Of a DNA stretch of 64,000 nucleotides, positions 61,631 to 64,000 are shown one piece after another; position 1 is the first letter of the stretch, and every line of letters begins with the position of its first letter. The position numbers were made by a program, and so were the translations under genes. The DNA comes from DAIOHQ01 sp036744635 (GTDB taxonomy: Bacteria; Planctomycetota; Phycisphaerae; Tepidisphaerales; Tepidisphaeraceae). The notes under the pieces were generated by a model. The model had not been told where the DNA came from and did no database searches. It was given only the letters and a program-made list of their open reading frames with translations. Where the stretch lies: contig DAIOHQ010000001.1 in NCBI GenBank assembly GCA_036744635.1, positions 1 through 64,000 of the forward strand, in the 5' to 3' direction.

Positions 61631-62937
61631 TTGAACCCTCGAAACGTCCCTTCCTTCTCCTTCGGCCGGTTCATCTCGGCGGCGACTTTGGGATCGATCA
61701 CATCCACGCTGACGGCCTGCCCTTCCCGCAGCGTGCCGATCGGGCTGACCACAATGCGGTCGCCGACGTTGACGCCGGTTTTCACCTCGACGCGCTCCAC
61801 GCTCTTCAACCCGATGGCCGCATTCAGCTTCACCAGCCGGCCATCGTGTACGCCCCAGATCTGCCCGGCCTGCAGCGCCTGGCTGGGCACGACGATCGCC
61901 TTGTCCTTCGCGGCCATGATGAACGCCAATTCGCCGGTCATCCCGGGAGAAAATACAAATCGCTTCTCCAGCAGCAGCGGAATCTCAAACGGCAACGCGT
62001 CGGCCACGGTCACGGGCATGATCCGCACGTCCACCTCAAACGTCCGCCGGCTCTCATCGGCTTTGTCGTAGATGCGGTCGACGATGCCGCGGAATACCTC
62101 ATCGGGAAATGAATACAACGTCATCCGCACCGTCTGGCCAAGCCGCACCTTGTTCTTGTCCTCTTCATCGACGGCCGCGCGCATGACAAGATTGGCCGGC
62201 GACAGGTCGGCGATCTGCATGATGTGATCGTTGATGGCGACACGCGTCCCGCGCGAGGTGGGGCGGTCCAGCACGATCCCCTCGATGGGGCTGCGGACCG
62301 TCTGCTGGTCGAGATTCCACTGCGCTGTCTTCAGCGCCGCCTCGGCCACTTTCACCTCGCGCAGCAGCGACAGCTTCTTCGCCGCTTTCTGTGTCTTGAT
62401 CGACTCGGCCTCTATCCACACCTGCTTGAGATGATCGGTGGCGCGGTCGACATCCGTCTGGCTGGCGGCGTTGGCCTCGGCCAGCTTCAGCAGCCTCGCC
62501 TGCTCGCGCTGGGCGATGGCGAGCATCTCGTTGGTCGCCGAAAGCCGCGCATCGTATTCGTGCAGCACCGGCGAATTCTTGTCATCGGCCAGGGCGATTT
62601 TTTCCTGTAGCTCAGCCAGCGCCTTGCTGTGCTGATAGTCCAGCGCGGAATCGGCGACGATCGCCAGCACGTCTCCCGCCCGCACCGCGTCCCCCTTGTC
62701 GACGCGCACGTCTTCCAGCGTTCCGGCGATGTTGCTCTTGATGGGATATTCGCGTTGCGGCGCCACGGTGCCGGTGGAGTAAAAGGCCTGCACCACCGGG
62801 CCTTCCACCGCAAGGGTGACGGTAACGCCGGCGCGGGCGATCTTCATGATGCCGATGCCCGCGCCGACCGCGGCACAGGCGGCGATCACCACGCCGACAA
62901 CCCATTTGATGCTCATCTGCCCACGGCGGCCGCGCAT
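61627..62937 (-). CDS. HlyD/RND-type periplasmic adaptor protein
   Basis: A 436-residue membrane-fusion protein: N-terminal anchor WVVGVVIAACAAVGAGIGIM, first lipoyl half YPIKSNIAGTLEDVRVDKGD, a long coiled hairpin (KALAELQEKIALADDKNS to AEAALKTAQWNLDQQ), second lipoyl half VRSPIEGIVLDRPTSRG, and a beta-barrel part with SPGMTGELAF. It should link an inner-membrane ABC or RND pump to the outer membrane; no pump gene is in the window. A second ATG at 62916 is possible. Confidence 0.88.
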   Translation of the reverse strand: MRGRRGQMSIKWVVGVVIAACAAVGAGIGIMKIARAGVTVTLAVEGPVVQAFYSTGTVAPQREYPIKSNIAGTLEDVRVDKGDAVRAGDVLAIVADSALDYQHSKALAELQEKIALADDKNSPVLHEYDARLSATNEMLAIAQREQARLLKLAEANAASQTDVDRATDHLKQVWIEAESIKTQKAAKKLSLLREVKVAEAALKTAQWNLDQQTVRSPIEGIVLDRPTSRGTRVAINDHIMQIADLSPANLVMRAAVDEEDKNKVRLGQTVRMTLYSFPDEVFRGIVDRIYDKADESRRTFEVDVRIMPVTVADALPFEIPLLLEKRFVFSPGMTGELAFIMAAKDKAIVVPSQALQAGQIWGVHDGRLVKLNAAIGLKSVERVEVKTGVNVGDRIVVSPIGTLREGQAVSVDVIDPKVAAEMNRPKEKEGTFRGFN

Positions 62938-63106
62938 AGCTGAAGCATTGTAGCGGGGATCGTGAGGGAATTCACAGAACCTCCGACGCGACGCTGGCGC
63001 TGGATTTCCGCGTCATTGCGTTTTCAGGAGGACAAACAAATCCGCCTTGCATCGCGCGCACATCGATTGTCCTTTGACTACCATTCGAGGTTCGGAGGAT
63101 GTTCGG

Positions 63107-63560
63107 ATGCCCGAAACGGTTGTTCCCATTTCCATCCGCGGCCGCGGCGCTGCCGAAAATCCGGGCCGGGGTGATGGTGGCCCCGGTCATTCCCGCCCTG
63201 ACCGATCACGAGCTGCCGGCGATCTTGCAGGCCAGCGCCAATGCCGGCGCCGTGCAGGCCGGCTACGTGCCGCTGCGCCTGCCGTATGGCCTCAAAGAAC
63301 TCTTCGCCGACTGGCTGAAGCGCCATTTCCCCGATCGAAAAAACAAGGTGCTCTCGCGCATCCAGGAAATTCGCGGCGGCAAGATGAACCAAACCGCCTG
63401 GGGCCTGCGCATGCGCGGCGAAGGAATCTTCTCCGATCAGATGGCCGCCCTCTTCAAGATGGGATGCAAGGAAGCCGGCTTGGACAAGAAATCCCTGGAG
63501 CTAAACACCACAGCCTTCCGCCGCCCCCTGGCGATGCACGAGCAGTTGGGATTGTTCTAG
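63107..63560 (+). pseudogene. PA0069-family radical SAM protein with deleted core
   Basis: ATG 63107 (GGAGGA before it) reads MPETVVPISIRGRGAAENP, the N-terminus of PA0069-like radical SAM proteins. The sequence then passes directly, in another frame, to KIRAGVMVAPVIPALTDHEL, GYVPLRLPYGLKELFADWL and GLRMRGEGIFSDQMAALF, the C-terminal third of the same family. The CxxxCxxC iron-sulfur site and about 200 residues are missing, so it cannot be active. Confidence 0.82.
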
Positions 63561-63571
63561 ACATCCGCGCC

Positions 63572-63695
63572 GTGGGACGGGCTACCAGCCCGTGCGCCCG
63601 TGGCCCCAGCCGCTCGTAGCAGCAAATGACGCAGGCAATCGCGACGGCCGCAGGCCGCTACGCGGCGGGCGCACGGGCTGGGTAGCCCGTGCCAC
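63572..63695. repeat. REP-like inverted repeat, about 30-bp arms
   Basis: Arms at 63572-63600 and 63666-63695 (right arm read in reverse: GTGGCACGGGCTACCCAGCC and ten more) are complementary apart from a few bases; the spacer is 65 bp. The left half (GGGCTACC-AGCCCGTGCGCC) closely matches the palindrome at 1736-1765 at the other end of the window. Confidence 0.8.
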
Positions 63696-63706
63696 AAATA
63701 CCGCAT

Positions 63707-64000
63707 TCAAGCCGCCGGCGCCTGCGCCTTCGCCGTCTTCCCCATCGCCTTCTTCATCCACTTCCACCCCACCCATCCGATCAGTGCCCACGGCAGAATC
63801 AGGCAGACGCCCACGATCACGAACTTCAAGCTCAGCAGCAATCCGCCAAGGCTTGTCTGCAGCCCACCCTTGATCGAATGCCACAGCCCATCATCCGCCG
63901 CCACGATCAATTCCTTGTTCGAGAACGTCACGTCAAACCGCGCCCGCGCCAGCGCCCCATCCGGCACCTGCTGGTTCTGCGCTGTCTCGCGCACGCGAAT
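63707..64000 (-). CDS. DUF4349 protein, 5' end cut by window edge
   Basis: About 98 C-terminal residues are visible. ALARARFDVTFSNKELIVA is the end of the DUF4349 domain, followed by LWHSIKGGLQTSLGGLLLSL and a membrane segment FVIVGVCLILPWALIGWVGW, then a short basic tail. DUF4349 proteins are envelope lipoproteins of unknown function. A start inside the visible part is not needed; the frame is open to the right edge. Confidence 0.8.
   Translation of the reverse strand: MRVRETAQNQQVPDGALARARFDVTFSNKELIVAADDGLWHSIKGGLQTSLGGLLLSLKFVIVGVCLILPWALIGWVGWKWMKKAMGKTAKAQAPAA

Noticed and set aside
63572..63695. Transposon end or insertion sequence
   Set aside because: The inverted repeat has only 65 bp between arms, no transposase and no target duplication visible.

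Overview
The window looks like a draft contig (ten Ns at 39262-39271) from a GC-rich planctomycete, most likely of the Phycisphaerae/Tepidisphaera side. The grounds are a prepilin of the planctomycete H-X9-DG type (32107-33054), a LEPR-XLL-like N-terminus (47815), a TIGR03790-like secreted protein, and many intergenic palindromes and heptanucleotide repeats. The lineage is inferred from gene style, not from a marker gene.

Positions 1-30392 form a surface-polysaccharide locus. Its core is a long minus-strand operon, 30392 to 16342. It begins with rfbF-rfbG-rfbH, an RmlC-like epimerase and an SDR reductase, which together look like a CDP-3,6-dideoxyhexose route (L-ascarylose is the best guess). 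It continues with a flippase, four GT2 enzymes, a Wzy-like polymerase and two GT4 enzymes, often with 1-8 nt gene overlaps. Around it lie wecB-wecC (UDP-ManNAcA), a polysaccharide deacetylase, a methyltransferase, a GT2-acetyltransferase fusion, a tandem GT4-GT4 fusion and further GT4 genes.

Two accessory regions carry defence-like genes. At 2084-4966 an ATPase plus small TOPRIM-like pair sits between the N- and C-terminal remnants of one DNA methyltransferase, next to a truncated HEPN-like gene. At 34869-39271 there is a frameshifted HNH endonuclease with an EVE-like N-terminus, an intact AAA ATPase + DUF4435 pair (PARIS-like), a DruA/DUF4338-like fragment, and an array of ten 21-bp units. 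Each array unit carries a 14-bp palindrome, and some units show compensatory arm changes; the assembly gap follows about 95 bp later. A third defence locus, 49300-52601, is a DNA methyltransferase plus a PD-(D/E)xK-N6-methylase protein broken by two compensating frameshifts.

The remainder is mostly chromosomal: prepilin and hypothetical genes (30468-34663), a phosphoribosyltransferase/DUF5335/hydrolase cluster with a 49-residue conserved small protein (39410-41893), secreted and envelope genes, a diacylglycerol-kinase-like protein, a metallophosphoesterase, a YHS protein, ferredoxin, gpmI, a giant two-FHA membrane protein (1,883 aa), an HlyD-type adaptor, and a DUF4349 gene running off the right edge. 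A 23-residue lysine peptide at 54462 has its own consensus promoter, perfect Shine-Dalgarno and terminator.

Three genes keep both ends but have lost their cores (methyltransferase 2084/4462, sugar dehydrogenase 47815, radical SAM 63107), and three more loci carry frameshifts, two of them in homopolymer runs. Real decay and assembly error cannot be separated from sequence alone. No tRNA, rRNA or CRISPR array was seen.
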